Positions 16,323 to 25,739 of a stretch of 64,000 nucleotides of DNA are shown here, piece after piece (position 1 is the first letter of the stretch; every line of letters begins with the position of its first letter). The notes under the pieces are model-generated. The model searched no databases. It saw only the letters and a program-made list of their open reading frames with translations, and was not told the origin of the DNA. Position numbers and translations under genes: made by a program. Source of the stretch: CAVAWX01 sp963592385 (lineage in GTDB: Bacteria; Actinomycetota; Coriobacteriia; Coriobacteriales; QAMH01); NCBI GenBank assembly GCA_963592385.1, contig CAVAWX010000001.1:1-64000 (forward strand), written 5' to 3'.

Positions 16323-18926
16323 CTATCTGCCGCCCCCTTCGACCTTCTCGATGCGCACCGCCGTCTTCTTGTAGTCCGGCTCCTTGGAAAGCGGGCAGTA
16401 CACCTCCTGCTGCGCCATGTTCACGAGCGTCTCCTCGGCGAAAAACGGGATGTAGCACATGTGCCGCCCGGGCTGCGTGCGCCCCGCGCTCGACACGGTG
16501 CACTCGAAGGCGCCCCAGCGGCTCGTCACCTTCACCCGGTCGCCGTCCTTGACCCCGATCTCGGCCATGTCCTCGGCGCACAGGTCCATCAGCGCCTCGG
16601 GCAGCGCGTTGTTCAGCTCGGGCACGCGGCGCGTCATCGAGCCCGTGTGCCAGTGCTCCAGCAGGCGCCCGGTGACCATGTAGAACGGGTACTCGTCGTC
16701 GCGCGTCTCGGCCGGCGGCTCGTAGGGGTGGAAGGTGATGGCCGGCTTGTGGTCTGAGGTCTTGTAAAACGAGATGCCGTCCTTCTTGCCCGCGTCGCCC
16801 CACTTCTGCACGTTCCAGGCGTCGAAGCCGTCCTCTTGGCTGCCTGCGCCGTTGAAACGCCATTTCGTGGCGTGCCATTTCCCGTCGATTTGTTGGACGG
16901 GCCAGGTCAGGCCGTGCTGGGTGATGTACTCGTCGTAGGGCGCGAGGCGCTTGGCGGTCAGCTTCAGCGGGCTCCACCCCTCCTTTTTGTCGAGGTTGTC
17001 GTGGATGCGCAGCACGCGCTCGCTGGAGTAGGGGTTTTCCGCCGGGTCCGGGTTGGAGAAGGTGCGGTACTCGTTCCAGATCTCGCGGCAGACGTCGCGC
17101 TGGTTGTCGAAGGCGAACGTGCGCGCATCCTTGTCGTACCACTTGCCGAAGAGGGCGTCGAACGCGTCCGCGTCGCCGATTTTCTCGCCGTCGAGCACGC
17201 GCCGGGCGATTTCCATGAGCATCCACAGGTCCCAGCGGGCGTCTCCCGGCGGGTCGATCGCCTTCTCGAACACGGCCGTGCGGCGCTCGCCGTTGCCGAA
17301 CATGCCCTCCCGCTCGATCCACATGGCCGCCGGCAGCACGACGTCGGCGTAGGCGGTCGATATCGTGGGGTAGACCTCGGAGACGACGATGAAGGTGTTG
17401 AAGATGCCGGTGTGCTGGCCGTCTTTTCCGAGGAAGCGGTTCAGGTCGGTCATGGACTGCGCCCAGTTGTTGTGGGCCGTCCAGATGAAGTCCATGTTGC
17501 CGTTGGACATCTCGCGGAAGATCTTCGTCGTGTGATAGCCCTGCTCGGAGATGTCCTCGAGCCAGCCTTCCGGCAGATTCCAGACGGCTTCCGTGTAGCG
17601 GCGGTGCTGCGCGTTTGCCACGACGAGGTCGGCGGGCAGGCGGTGGCTGAAGGTGCCCACCTCGCGCGCCGTGCCGCAGGCAGACGGCTGCCCCGTGAGC
17701 GAGAACGGGCCGTTGCCGGGCTTGGCGATCTTGCCGGAGAGCAGGTGGCAGTTGTAGAAGTTCTGGTTGAGCCAGGTGCCGCGGTTGTGCTGGTTTGCCC
17801 CCATGGTCCACAGGCTCATGATCTTGCAGTTCGGGTCGGCGAAGGCCTCGTAGAGCGCCCGCAGGTCGTCTTCGGAGACGCCCGACAGCTTGCTCGTGTA
17901 CTCGTAGGTGTAGGGGTCGACGAGGCGCTTGAACTCGGCTAAGTCGATGGCCTTGGCGTCGCTTGCGGTCTTGCCCTTGTCCGACTTGTCGTAGCTGTCG
18001 CGGTTTTCGAAGTCGTTGTTGCCGATGTCTTCCTGGCCGTGTTTGAAGCAGGCATGGTCGGCGACGAAGTCCTTGTCGTAGGTCCCGTTTTCCAGCAGGT
18101 AGCGGCATATGCAATTGGTGATGGCCAGGTCGCTGTTCGGCTCCATGACCATGACCTTGTCGGCGGCGGCGCTCGTGCGGTTGCGCACGGTGGTCAGGTC
18201 GAAGTGGCGCACCCCTTGCGTCTGCTTGCGCGCGGCGATGCGGCTGAAGAGCATGGGATGGGCCTCGGCCATGTTCGCGCCCCAGGTGATGAACAGGTCG
18301 GCGTGGTCGATGTCGGCGTAGCAGCCCGCCGGCTCGTCGGTGCCGAAGGTGCTCATGAAGGCGACGACGGCAGAGGCCATGCACAGGCGCGCGTTGGGGT
18401 CGATGTTGTTGGAGCGCAGGCCCGCCTTCCAGAACTTGGTGGTCGCGTAGCCTTCCACGATGGGCTGCTGGCCCGAGCCCCAAAACGCCAGGCGGCTCTT
18501 GTCGTTTTTCCAGGCCGCGCGCAGCTTCTCGGCCACGAGGTCGAGTGCCTCGTCCCATTCGGCCTCGCGGTAGACGCTCGCGTCGTTGGAGCCCTTGGTC
18601 GAGGGGTTCAAGCGGATCAAAGGTTTGGTCAGGCGGTCGCGCCCGCTCATGATCTTTGCCAGGTAGTAGCCCTTCACGCAGTTCAGGCCGCGGTTCGAGT
18701 CGTTGTCCGGGTCGCCCGTGATGCTGACGACCTTGCCGTTTAACACCTCGACCAGCACGCCGCAGCCGCAGCCGCAGAAGCGGCACACGCTCACGTAGGT
18801 GGTGACGCTGCCCTGGTCGATCGACTGGTTTTTCCTGGGAGCGCAGCTTGCAAGCGAGCCTCCCGCGGCGGCGCTTGCCGCAGCGACGGCGGCAAGCTTG
18901 ATAAAGTCGCGTCTTGAACAATCCAT
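16323..18926 (-). CDS. napA: Periplasmic-type nitrate reductase catalytic subunit
   Basis: The 867-residue molybdoenzyme reduces nitrate to nitrite. The ATG at 18926 follows GAGGAGG. A twin-arginine signal (SRRDFIK, residues 4-10) is followed by a lipobox-like LASC with Cys28. A 4Fe-4S site uses C48, C51, C55 and C83. Cys182 in ARLCMASAV is the expected molybdenum ligand of the Nap family. The MGD-binding regions and C-terminal domain run to the end. No NapB gene is present, as in the monomeric Desulfovibrio type. The operon supplies a multiheme cytochrome and NapG/NapH instead. Confidence 0.93.
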   Translation of the reverse strand: MDCSRRDFIKLAAVAAASAAAGGSLASCAPRKNQSIDQGSVTTYVSVCRFCGCGCGVLVEVLNGKVVSITGDPDNDSNRGLNCVKGYYLAKIMSGRDRLTKPLIRLNPSTKGSNDASVYREAEWDEALDLVAEKLRAAWKNDKSRLAFWGSGQQPIVEGYATTKFWKAGLRSNNIDPNARLCMASAVVAFMSTFGTDEPAGCYADIDHADLFITWGANMAEAHPMLFSRIAARKQTQGVRHFDLTTVRNRTSAAADKVMVMEPNSDLAITNCICRYLLENGTYDKDFVADHACFKHGQEDIGNNDFENRDSYDKSDKGKTASDAKAIDLAEFKRLVDPYTYEYTSKLSGVSEDDLRALYEAFADPNCKIMSLWTMGANQHNRGTWLNQNFYNCHLLSGKIAKPGNGPFSLTGQPSACGTAREVGTFSHRLPADLVVANAQHRRYTEAVWNLPEGWLEDISEQGYHTTKIFREMSNGNMDFIWTAHNNWAQSMTDLNRFLGKDGQHTGIFNTFIVVSEVYPTISTAYADVVLPAAMWIEREGMFGNGERRTAVFEKAIDPPGDARWDLWMLMEIARRVLDGEKIGDADAFDALFGKWYDKDARTFAFDNQRDVCREIWNEYRTFSNPDPAENPYSSERVLRIHDNLDKKEGWSPLKLTAKRLAPYDEYITQHGLTWPVQQIDGKWHATKWRFNGAGSQEDGFDAWNVQKWGDAGKKDGISFYKTSDHKPAITFHPYEPPAETRDDEYPFYMVTGRLLEHWHTGSMTRRVPELNNALPEALMDLCAEDMAEIGVKDGDRVKVTSRWGAFECTVSSAGRTQPGRHMCYIPFFAEETLVNMAQQEVYCPLSKEPDYKKTAVRIEKVEGGGR

Positions 18927-18980
18927 CGTTTCCTCCTCGCTGCCCGTCCGCCCCGCACCGCGCGCGGCGCACACGGCCCC

Positions 18981-19586
18981 TTACTTCCCCTTCTTCTCCT
19001 GCTCCGCGCAGCTCACGACCCGCATGGCGACCTTCGGCTCGCGCACGACGCAGCGCTGCACGCACAGGCCGCAACCTGTGCAGACGTCCCGGTTGATGGT
19101 CGGGATGAACTTCGCGTGGATGGCGTCGTTTTCCATCGCCCGATACTCGATGGTGATGGCCTCGTCGATGAGCGGGCACACGCGGTAGCAGACCTCGCAG
19201 CGCATGCCTTGAAACGCTATGCAGGTGTTCTCGTTGATCTTCACGTAGCCCATGTCCACGTCGTGCTTTTCGGCCACGTCGCGCAGCGCGCCGGTGGGGC
19301 AGGCCGCGACGCAGGGAAAATCGGGGCACATGCGGCAGGCGCGCGAGGCCACGTCGAGCATGGGCGTGCCCACGGCGGCGCCCGTCTCCGCGCCGGCCGC
19401 GCGGATCGCCTTGTGGGGGCAGGCCTCGATGCACTTGCCGCACTTCACGCAGCGGGCCATGAAGTCGCGCTCGCCTTGAGAGCCGGGAGGGCGCACGAGC
19501 GTCGAGGCGCCGGTCGCCACGGCATAGGCGCCCTCGAGCGCGACGGCACCGGCTGCGATGCCTGCTATGAGCTTGGCAAGGCCCAT
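18981..19586 (-). CDS. napG: NapG-like ferredoxin with four 4Fe-4S clusters
   Basis: The 201-residue protein has a hydrophobic N-terminus (residues 4-27) and four cysteine groups: CVKCGKCIEACP (46-57), CRMCPDFPCVAACP (84-97), a CX7CX2CX3CP group (122-137) and CTGCGLCVQRC (169-179). This matches NapG, which moves electrons from NapH toward the nitrate reductase on the outer side. There is no clear twin-arginine motif; the hydrophobic N-terminus may anchor or export it. It sits between the multiheme cytochrome gene and napA. Confidence 0.88.
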   Translation of the reverse strand: MGLAKLIAGIAAGAVALEGAYAVATGASTLVRPPGSQGERDFMARCVKCGKCIEACPHKAIRAAGAETGAAVGTPMLDVASRACRMCPDFPCVAACPTGALRDVAEKHDVDMGYVKINENTCIAFQGMRCEVCYRVCPLIDEAITIEYRAMENDAIHAKFIPTINRDVCTGCGLCVQRCVVREPKVAMRVVSCAEQEKKGK

Positions 19587-19628
19587 GCCTTCTCCCCCTT
19601 CCCCTCGTCTCTTGCGCGCGTGCGGCGC

Positions 19629-20543
19629 CTAGTCCTGGTTGTCGTAGGTCCCGTACATGGTGGCGAGCTTCTTGGAATCCGCCTCGGACAGCCATCCGGC
19701 GGGAAGGTCTTCGAGAGAGTCGCTGTGGCAGCTCGTGCACACAAGCACCGACGCGCGATGCGACTTGTGGCAGTCGGTGCAGGTGTACTGGAAGTGGTGC
19801 CAGGAATGCGGGTTGCGCGTCATTCCTGCGGTCTTTTCCGTCAGCTCGCTTTTCGTCATGTTGTGGCAGCCCTCGTTCAGGCAGAACTCGGTGCTGTCGT
19901 CGTAGTTCTCGTAGGCCGTGAGGTTGTCGAGGTTGCGCTCGGACAGCGGCGCCACGTAGTCGCCGGTGACGGTGCGGGTGCCCTCCGTGATCTGCTCGGC
20001 TATGACCGGCTTGTGGCAGCCGGTGCAGGTGATCTTGGCGTCGACGCGGTGCACGGCGGCCAGCATGCCGGAGGCGTCGGAGACCTCGTTGCCCCATTTG
20101 TCCACGGCAGGCTCGCCGGGGGTCGCCTCGTAGGTGGGCACGTAGCCGTCCATGGAGGCGTGGCAGATGGCGCCGCAGAAGCCGGGCGTCTCGTGCCAGG
20201 CGTAAAGGCCCGCGCCCGCCGTGCCGAAGACGACGACGAGGACCACGACGCTGACCTGCCAGCGCTTCAGAGGTCCGGCCTTTTTGTTTCCCCAGCGGGA
20301 AAGCCGCGAGTCGCGTTTCTTCTTCTTGCTCGGATTGGCAGCGGCGGCATGCTCGGACGCCGCGTCGGATTCGGCCGCCTTGCCCGGCCCGCCGGCCTCG
20401 GCGCTTGCGGTGGTTTCAACAGCCTCGGCGCTTGCGACGGCCCCGGCGGCCTCGGTTGATTCGACGACCTCGGCGGCCTCGACGGCCTCGACGGCCTCGG
20501 TGGTTTCAGCGGCCTCGAAGGCCGTCCCCTTCTCCTTGCCCAT
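19629..20543 (-). CDS. Membrane-anchored pentaheme-type cytochrome c of the nap operon
   Basis: The 304-residue protein has an Ala/Glu/Thr-rich cytoplasmic N-terminus (~75 residues), a KKKKR patch, one membrane span (~95-116) and an outer domain with five candidate heme sites: CGAICH (123-128), CTGCH (173), CLNEGCH (221-227), CTDCH (255) and CTSCH (269). The first has three and the third four residues between the cysteines, unlike standard CxxCH. It resembles NapC/NrfH or NapM-type quinol-linked cytochromes and probably feeds NapA. It is the first gene of the operon, with SD GAGAGGAG. Confidence 0.82.
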   Translation of the reverse strand: MGKEKGTAFEAAETTEAVEAVEAAEVVESTEAAGAVASAEAVETTASAEAGGPGKAAESDAASEHAAAANPSKKKKRDSRLSRWGNKKAGPLKRWQVSVVVLVVVFGTAGAGLYAWHETPGFCGAICHASMDGYVPTYEATPGEPAVDKWGNEVSDASGMLAAVHRVDAKITCTGCHKPVIAEQITEGTRTVTGDYVAPLSERNLDNLTAYENYDDSTEFCLNEGCHNMTKSELTEKTAGMTRNPHSWHHFQYTCTDCHKSHRASVLVCTSCHSDSLEDLPAGWLSEADSKKLATMYGTYDNQD

Positions 20544-20564
20544 GACAGGCTCCTCTCAAAGGCG

Positions 20565-20596
20565 AAGCGGCCTGCGAACACACATGCAGGCCGCTT
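20565..20596 (-). other. Perfect 11-bp hairpin ahead of the nap operon
   Basis: An 11-bp stem (20565-20575 with 20586-20596) with a ten-base loop ends just before the Shine-Dalgarno site of the cytochrome gene, in the 213 bases between argG and nap. On the minus strand it is followed by CGCCTTTG, a weak T-run. It could terminate arg transcripts or fold in the nap leader. Confidence 0.5.
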
Positions 20597-20756
20597 TCAG
20601 TTCCCCTGCGGAGCCGATGGTATCGCGCGTGCAAGACGACGCAGGCGCGAGCGGGGCAAGTCTAGGGTTTTACCCTCATGCCCCGGCCGCGCCTTTTTCG
20701 TCGCGGGATTTTCCCCGCCCGCGCCCTCGCCCTTCACGGGCGTTTTCAAAACGCTT

Positions 20757-21971
<1,215 letters not shown>

Positions 21972-22064
21972 TTTCCTCACATCCTCGCTTTCCTCGTCGG
22001 TTCTTTTACCGCAGTTTTCTTCATCGTCGGTTCTTTTATCGTCGGGCCGCCGCGCGTCGATTGT

Positions 22065-22508
22065 TTATCGTCGGCGCTGCGCCGCCGATCCGCCGCGCGC
22101 CGCGATCTCCTCTTCGACGCGCGCGCCGTCGTCGTCTGTCGCCGCGACGACGAATATGGTGTCGTCACCTGCGATGGTCCCGAGCACGCCCGCAAGGGCG
22201 GCCGCGTCGATGGCGGCGGCGACGCTCATGGCCGCGCCCGGCTCCGTCTTCACCACCACCTGGTTGCCGGCCCGCGCCACGCCGCGCACGAGGGTCTGCA
22301 CCATCTGCGAGAGCCGCAGGTCTTCGGGCAGCACGTAGGCGCCGTCGGCCTTGCGCAGGTCCATCTCGGCGATGTCGCGCGAGACCGTGGCCTGCGTGAC
22401 GTCGAAGCCGCGCTCTCCCAGCGCGTCGGCAAGCGCGGCTTGCGTGGCGAGCGGGCTGGCGCGCACTATCTCGCGTATGGCCTCGTGCCTGTCGCCCCTC
22501 ACGCCCAT
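22065..22508 (-). CDS. argR: Arginine repressor
   Basis: The 147-residue protein has an N-terminal winged helix (RHEAIREIVRASPLATQAALADALGERGFDVTQATVSRDIAEMDLRK) and a C-terminal arginine-binding, hexamer-forming domain including GTIAGDDTIFVVAATDDDGA. The ATG at 22508 is preceded by GAGG and lies just inside the argF spacer. It should repress this cluster when arginine is plentiful. Its position between argF and argG is common in Gram-positive arg operons. Confidence 0.94.
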   Translation of the reverse strand: MGVRGDRHEAIREIVRASPLATQAALADALGERGFDVTQATVSRDIAEMDLRKADGAYVLPEDLRLSQMVQTLVRGVARAGNQVVVKTEPGAAMSVAAAIDAAALAGVLGTIAGDDTIFVVAATDDDGARVEEEIAARGGSAAQRRR

Positions 22509-22518
22509 GCGCGCGTCC

Positions 22519-23460
22519 TCATGCCACGCCCAGCACGCACGAGAGCAGCGCCTTTTGCGCATGCAGCCGGTTTTCCGCCTCGTCGAAGACCACCGACGCC
22601 GGCCCGTCGATGACCCCGTCGGTCACCTCCTCGCCGCGGTGCGCCGGCAGGCAGTGCATGAAGATGGCGCCCGGCGCGGCGCGCCTCATGGCCCATTCGT
22701 CCACCTGGAAGCCCTCGAAAGCGGCCAGGCGCTCGTCGTGCTCGTCTTCGTCGCCCATGGACGTCCACGTGTCCGTGACCACCACGTCGGCGCCGTCGAG
22801 GGCCGACAGGTCGTCGAAGAAGCGCAACGAGCCGCCGAGCTTGCGGCAGCGGGCCGCGCTCTCGGCCGCGACGCGCTCGTCCCACCAGTACCCGTGGGGG
22901 CAGCCGATGGCCACGTCCATCTTCGCGAGCGCCGCGAGCTCCATGTAGGTGTTGGCCATGTTGTTGCCGTCGCCCACGTAGGCAAGCTTCAGCCCCTCGA
23001 GGCGGCCCTTGTGCTCGAGTATGGTCAGCGCGTCGGCCAGGCCCTGGCAGGGGTGGAAGTCGTCGGTCAGGGCGTTGATCACGGGCACGCTCGCCCAGTG
23101 CGCCACCTCGGCGACCTTGGCCTGCTCGAAGGTGCGCAAGACGATGGCGTCCACGAAGCGCTCGAGCACGAGGGTGGTGTCGTGGACCGTCTCGCCGCGC
23201 GAGAACGCCGAGCGCTCGTCGCTCATCACGATGGGCTGCGCACCCAGGCGCGCGACCCCCACCTCGAAGCTCGTGCGCGTGCGCAAGCTGGGCTTTTCCA
23301 TGATGATGGCGACGGCCTTGCCCGCGCAGGTGCTCTCGCGGGCGCCCGCCTTCCAGGCGCGTTTCTGCTTCGCGGCCGTGTCCAGGACAAACGAGAACTC
23401 CTCGCTCGTCAGATCCGCCAGGCGCAAGAGGTCGCGGCCGGCCAGGGTGTTCTCGCTCAT
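22519..23460 (-). CDS. argF: Ornithine carbamoyltransferase
   Basis: The 313-residue enzyme makes citrulline from ornithine and carbamoyl phosphate. Its carbamoyl-phosphate loop reads KPSLRTRTSFEVG instead of the more common STRTR form. FHPCQGLADALTI and the ornithine-binding HCLPAHRGEEV are present. The ATG overlaps the argD stop (ATGA), with AGGAGG seven bases upstream. An open frame extends far upstream through argD but that part is a shadow. Confidence 0.94.
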   Translation of the reverse strand: MSENTLAGRDLLRLADLTSEEFSFVLDTAAKQKRAWKAGARESTCAGKAVAIIMEKPSLRTRTSFEVGVARLGAQPIVMSDERSAFSRGETVHDTTLVLERFVDAIVLRTFEQAKVAEVAHWASVPVINALTDDFHPCQGLADALTILEHKGRLEGLKLAYVGDGNNMANTYMELAALAKMDVAIGCPHGYWWDERVAAESAARCRKLGGSLRFFDDLSALDGADVVVTDTWTSMGDEDEHDERLAAFEGFQVDEWAMRRAAPGAIFMHCLPAHRGEEVTDGVIDGPASVVFDEAENRLHAQKALLSCVLGVA

Positions 23461-24743
23461 CTGCATGCCTCCTCGTAGCAGTCGGGAAGTTTCGCCACCA
23501 GCGCATCGACGTCGGCGCGTGTCGCCACCAGCGGCGGCAAGAAGCGTAGCACGTCGTCGGCGGGCGCGTTGAAGACAAGGCCGTGCGAGAGGCCGGCGCG
23601 CACGAGGGCGTGGGCGCACGGCGCGTCGATGCTCGCCCCCACCATCAGGCCGGCGCCGCGCACCTCCGCGACGAAGGGCAGCGCGGCCAGGCGCTCGGAG
23701 AGGTAGGCGCCCACCTCGGCCACCTGCGCGCAGAAGCCGGGCTCGCACATGATCTGCGTCGTGGCGTCGGCGGCGGCCACCGCGAGCGCCGAGCCGCCGA
23801 AGGTCGAGCCGTGCATGCCGGGCTGCAAGAGCTCTGCCACCTCGCCGTGCGCGGAAAACGCCCCCATGGGCACGCCGTTGGCGATGCCTTTTGCCATCGT
23901 CACCACGTCGGGGACGATGCCGAAATGCTGGAAGCAAAACGGCTTGCCCGTGCGGGCAAGGCCCGTCTGCACCTCGTCGAGGATGAGCAGCATGCCGCGC
24001 TCGGCGCTCAGGCGGCGGGCCGCCTGCATGTACTCGCGCGTGCACGGCCATATGCCCGATTCGCCCTGGATGGGCTCGAGCAGCACGGCTGCGGGCCGCG
24101 TGCCGTCCACCTCGGCGTCAAGCGCCGCCTCGAGGGCGTCGATGTCGTTTAAGGGCACATGGGTGAAGCCGGGCGGCAGGGGTGCGAAGGGGTCCTGGAA
24201 GCGGTCTTGGGCCGTGGCGGCAAGGGTCGCGAGCGTGCGCCCGTGAAAGGAGCGCTTCGCGGTGACGATGCCCCATGCGCCGTCCAGGCGCTCCTTGCCC
24301 CAGCGGCGCGCAAGCTTGACGGCGCCCTCGTTGGCCTCGGCGCCGGAGTTCGCGAAGAAGGTCTTCCACGCGGCCGGGGCGTCCGAATCCCCTGCCGGGG
24401 CGTCCGTTTCACCATGGGCGTCCGCTTCACCGTCCGCGTCCGCATCCCCCGCCGCGCCCGACAGCATCTCCGAGAGCCGACGTGCCAGCTGGCCGCGCTT
24501 CTCGATGTAGAAGTAGTTGCTCACGTGGAGGAGTTTTTCTGCCTGCTCCACGACGGCAGCCGTCACGCGCGGGTTGCAGTGCCCCACGGACACGACCGCG
24601 ATGCCGGCGAGGAAATCGAGGTACTCCCTGCCCGCGTCGTCGAAGAGCCGCATCATGTCGCCGCGCGTGAACTGCACGTCCTCGCGTGCGTACGCGTGCA
24701 TGAGATAGCGCGCCTCGAGCTCCTTTTCCGCCTCCAAGCCCAT
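23457..24743 (-). CDS. argD: Acetylornithine aminotransferase
   Basis: The 428-residue class-III PLP aminotransferase has SVGHCNPRV near residue 52, FFANSGAEANEGAVKLAR near 129, the LILDEVQTGLARTGK aspartate segment and MAKGIANGVPMGA, where Lys forms the Schiff base. Residues ~96-125 are an insert of Ala/Asp/Gly/Glu not expected in ArgD. It converts N-acetylglutamate semialdehyde to N-acetylornithine. It overlaps argF by four bases and follows argB by three. Confidence 0.93.
   Translation of the reverse strand: MGLEAEKELEARYLMHAYAREDVQFTRGDMMRLFDDAGREYLDFLAGIAVVSVGHCNPRVTAAVVEQAEKLLHVSNYFYIEKRGQLARRLSEMLSGAAGDADADGEADAHGETDAPAGDSDAPAAWKTFFANSGAEANEGAVKLARRWGKERLDGAWGIVTAKRSFHGRTLATLAATAQDRFQDPFAPLPPGFTHVPLNDIDALEAALDAEVDGTRPAAVLLEPIQGESGIWPCTREYMQAARRLSAERGMLLILDEVQTGLARTGKPFCFQHFGIVPDVVTMAKGIANGVPMGAFSAHGEVAELLQPGMHGSTFGGSALAVAAADATTQIMCEPGFCAQVAEVGAYLSERLAALPFVAEVRGAGLMVGASIDAPCAHALVRAGLSHGLVFNAPADDVLRFLPPLVATRADVDALVAKLPDCYEEACR
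24369..24458 (-). repeat. Low-complexity insert in argD
   Basis: About 30 codons here encode an acidic Ala/Asp/Gly run. The DNA repeats GGCGTCCG with adjoining TTTCACC or CTTCACC. The insert separates two strongly conserved ArgD segments and is in frame. Confidence 0.7.
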
Positions 24744-24746
24744 CTC

Positions 24747-25727
24747 CTACTCCTTTCTGCCGATGGTCTGTATCGCCGCGTCGAGCTTGCTCGCGAAGTT
24801 GCTGACCGGCGCCTCGACGAAATCCGGGTCCACCGAGTCGTCGTCGCCGCGACGGATGAGCGTGCCCACGCCCTCGTCGGTGAAGATCTCGAGCACCAGC
24901 GCGTGCGGCATCGTGCCGTTGATGACGTGCGCCTTCGCCACGCCGGCCGACAGCGCCGTCACGCAGGCGTTGATCTTCGGGATCATGCCGCTCGACATCG
25001 TGCCGCTCTCTGCCAGCTCGACGGCCTCGGACAGCGCCATGCGCGAGACGAGCGTGGACTTGTCGTCGAAGTCCGTGTAGAGGCCGTCCACGTCTGTGAT
25101 GAAGACGATCTTCTGTGCGCCGATGCTTGCCGCCAGCTCGCCTGCCACCGTGTCGGCGTTGATGTTGTAGTCGCCGTCGGCGCCGTAGCCCACCGTCGCG
25201 ATGACGGGGATGTAGTCGGCGGCCAGCAGGTCTTCGACCAGGCAGGTGTTCACGGCCTCGACCTTGCCCACGCGCCCGAGCGTGCCGGCGTCGAGCGGGC
25301 TTGCCTGGATGACCTTCGCGTCGGCGCCGTTGAGCCCCACCGCGATGGCGCCGTGGCGGTTCACGGCGGCCACGAGCTCCTGGTTCACCTGCCCCACGAG
25401 CGTCATCTTCACCACTTCCATCGTGGCCTCGTCGGTCACGCGCTGGCCGCCCTCGAAGCGCGTCGGGATGTCGAGGCGCGAGAGCATGCCGTTGATGGCC
25501 GGGCCGCCGCCGTGCACGATGATGGGGTTGGCGCCCATGAGCTTGAGCAAGATAATGTCGTCGACCACCGCGTCGCGCAAAGGGCCGGATTGCATGGCCG
25601 CGCCGCCGTACTTGATCACGACCGTCTTGCCCGTGATGTCCTCGATCCAGGGCAGCGCCTCGATCAGGACCTTCGCGCGCGCCTCCCTCGAAAGCGCGGC
25701 CTCGTCTGTTTGCTCGCGAAATTTCAT
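24747..25727 (-). CDS. argB: Acetylglutamate kinase
   Basis: The 326-residue kinase phosphorylates N-acetylglutamate. It shows TVVIKYGGAAM near residue 36, LLKLMGANPIIVHGGGPAIN, RFEGGQRVTDEATMEVVKM and the ATP-site region GMIPKINACVTAL. The length and the N-terminal helix (MKFREQTDEAALSREARAKVLIEALPW) resemble arginine-inhibited hexameric forms. The start at 25727 has AAGGGG upstream; a GTG two codons earlier is also possible. Confidence 0.95.
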   Translation of the reverse strand: MKFREQTDEAALSREARAKVLIEALPWIEDITGKTVVIKYGGAAMQSGPLRDAVVDDIILLKLMGANPIIVHGGGPAINGMLSRLDIPTRFEGGQRVTDEATMEVVKMTLVGQVNQELVAAVNRHGAIAVGLNGADAKVIQASPLDAGTLGRVGKVEAVNTCLVEDLLAADYIPVIATVGYGADGDYNINADTVAGELAASIGAQKIVFITDVDGLYTDFDDKSTLVSRMALSEAVELAESGTMSSGMIPKINACVTALSAGVAKAHVINGTMPHALVLEIFTDEGVGTLIRRGDDDSVDPDFVEAPVSNFASKLDAAIQTIGRKE

Positions 25728-25739
25728 GCGCACCCCTTG

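Noticed and set aside
16323..18926. Formate dehydrogenase or other molybdoenzyme instead of NapA
   Set aside because: The ARLCMASAV molybdenum-ligand context, the adjacent napD, napG and napH genes and the Tat signal together favour Nap.
16129..20097. A minus-strand open frame of about 1322 codons across the nap genes in another frame
   Set aside because: It is offset from napA, napG and the cytochrome, which all show strong motifs in their own frames; composition is Arg/Ala/Gly shadow-like.
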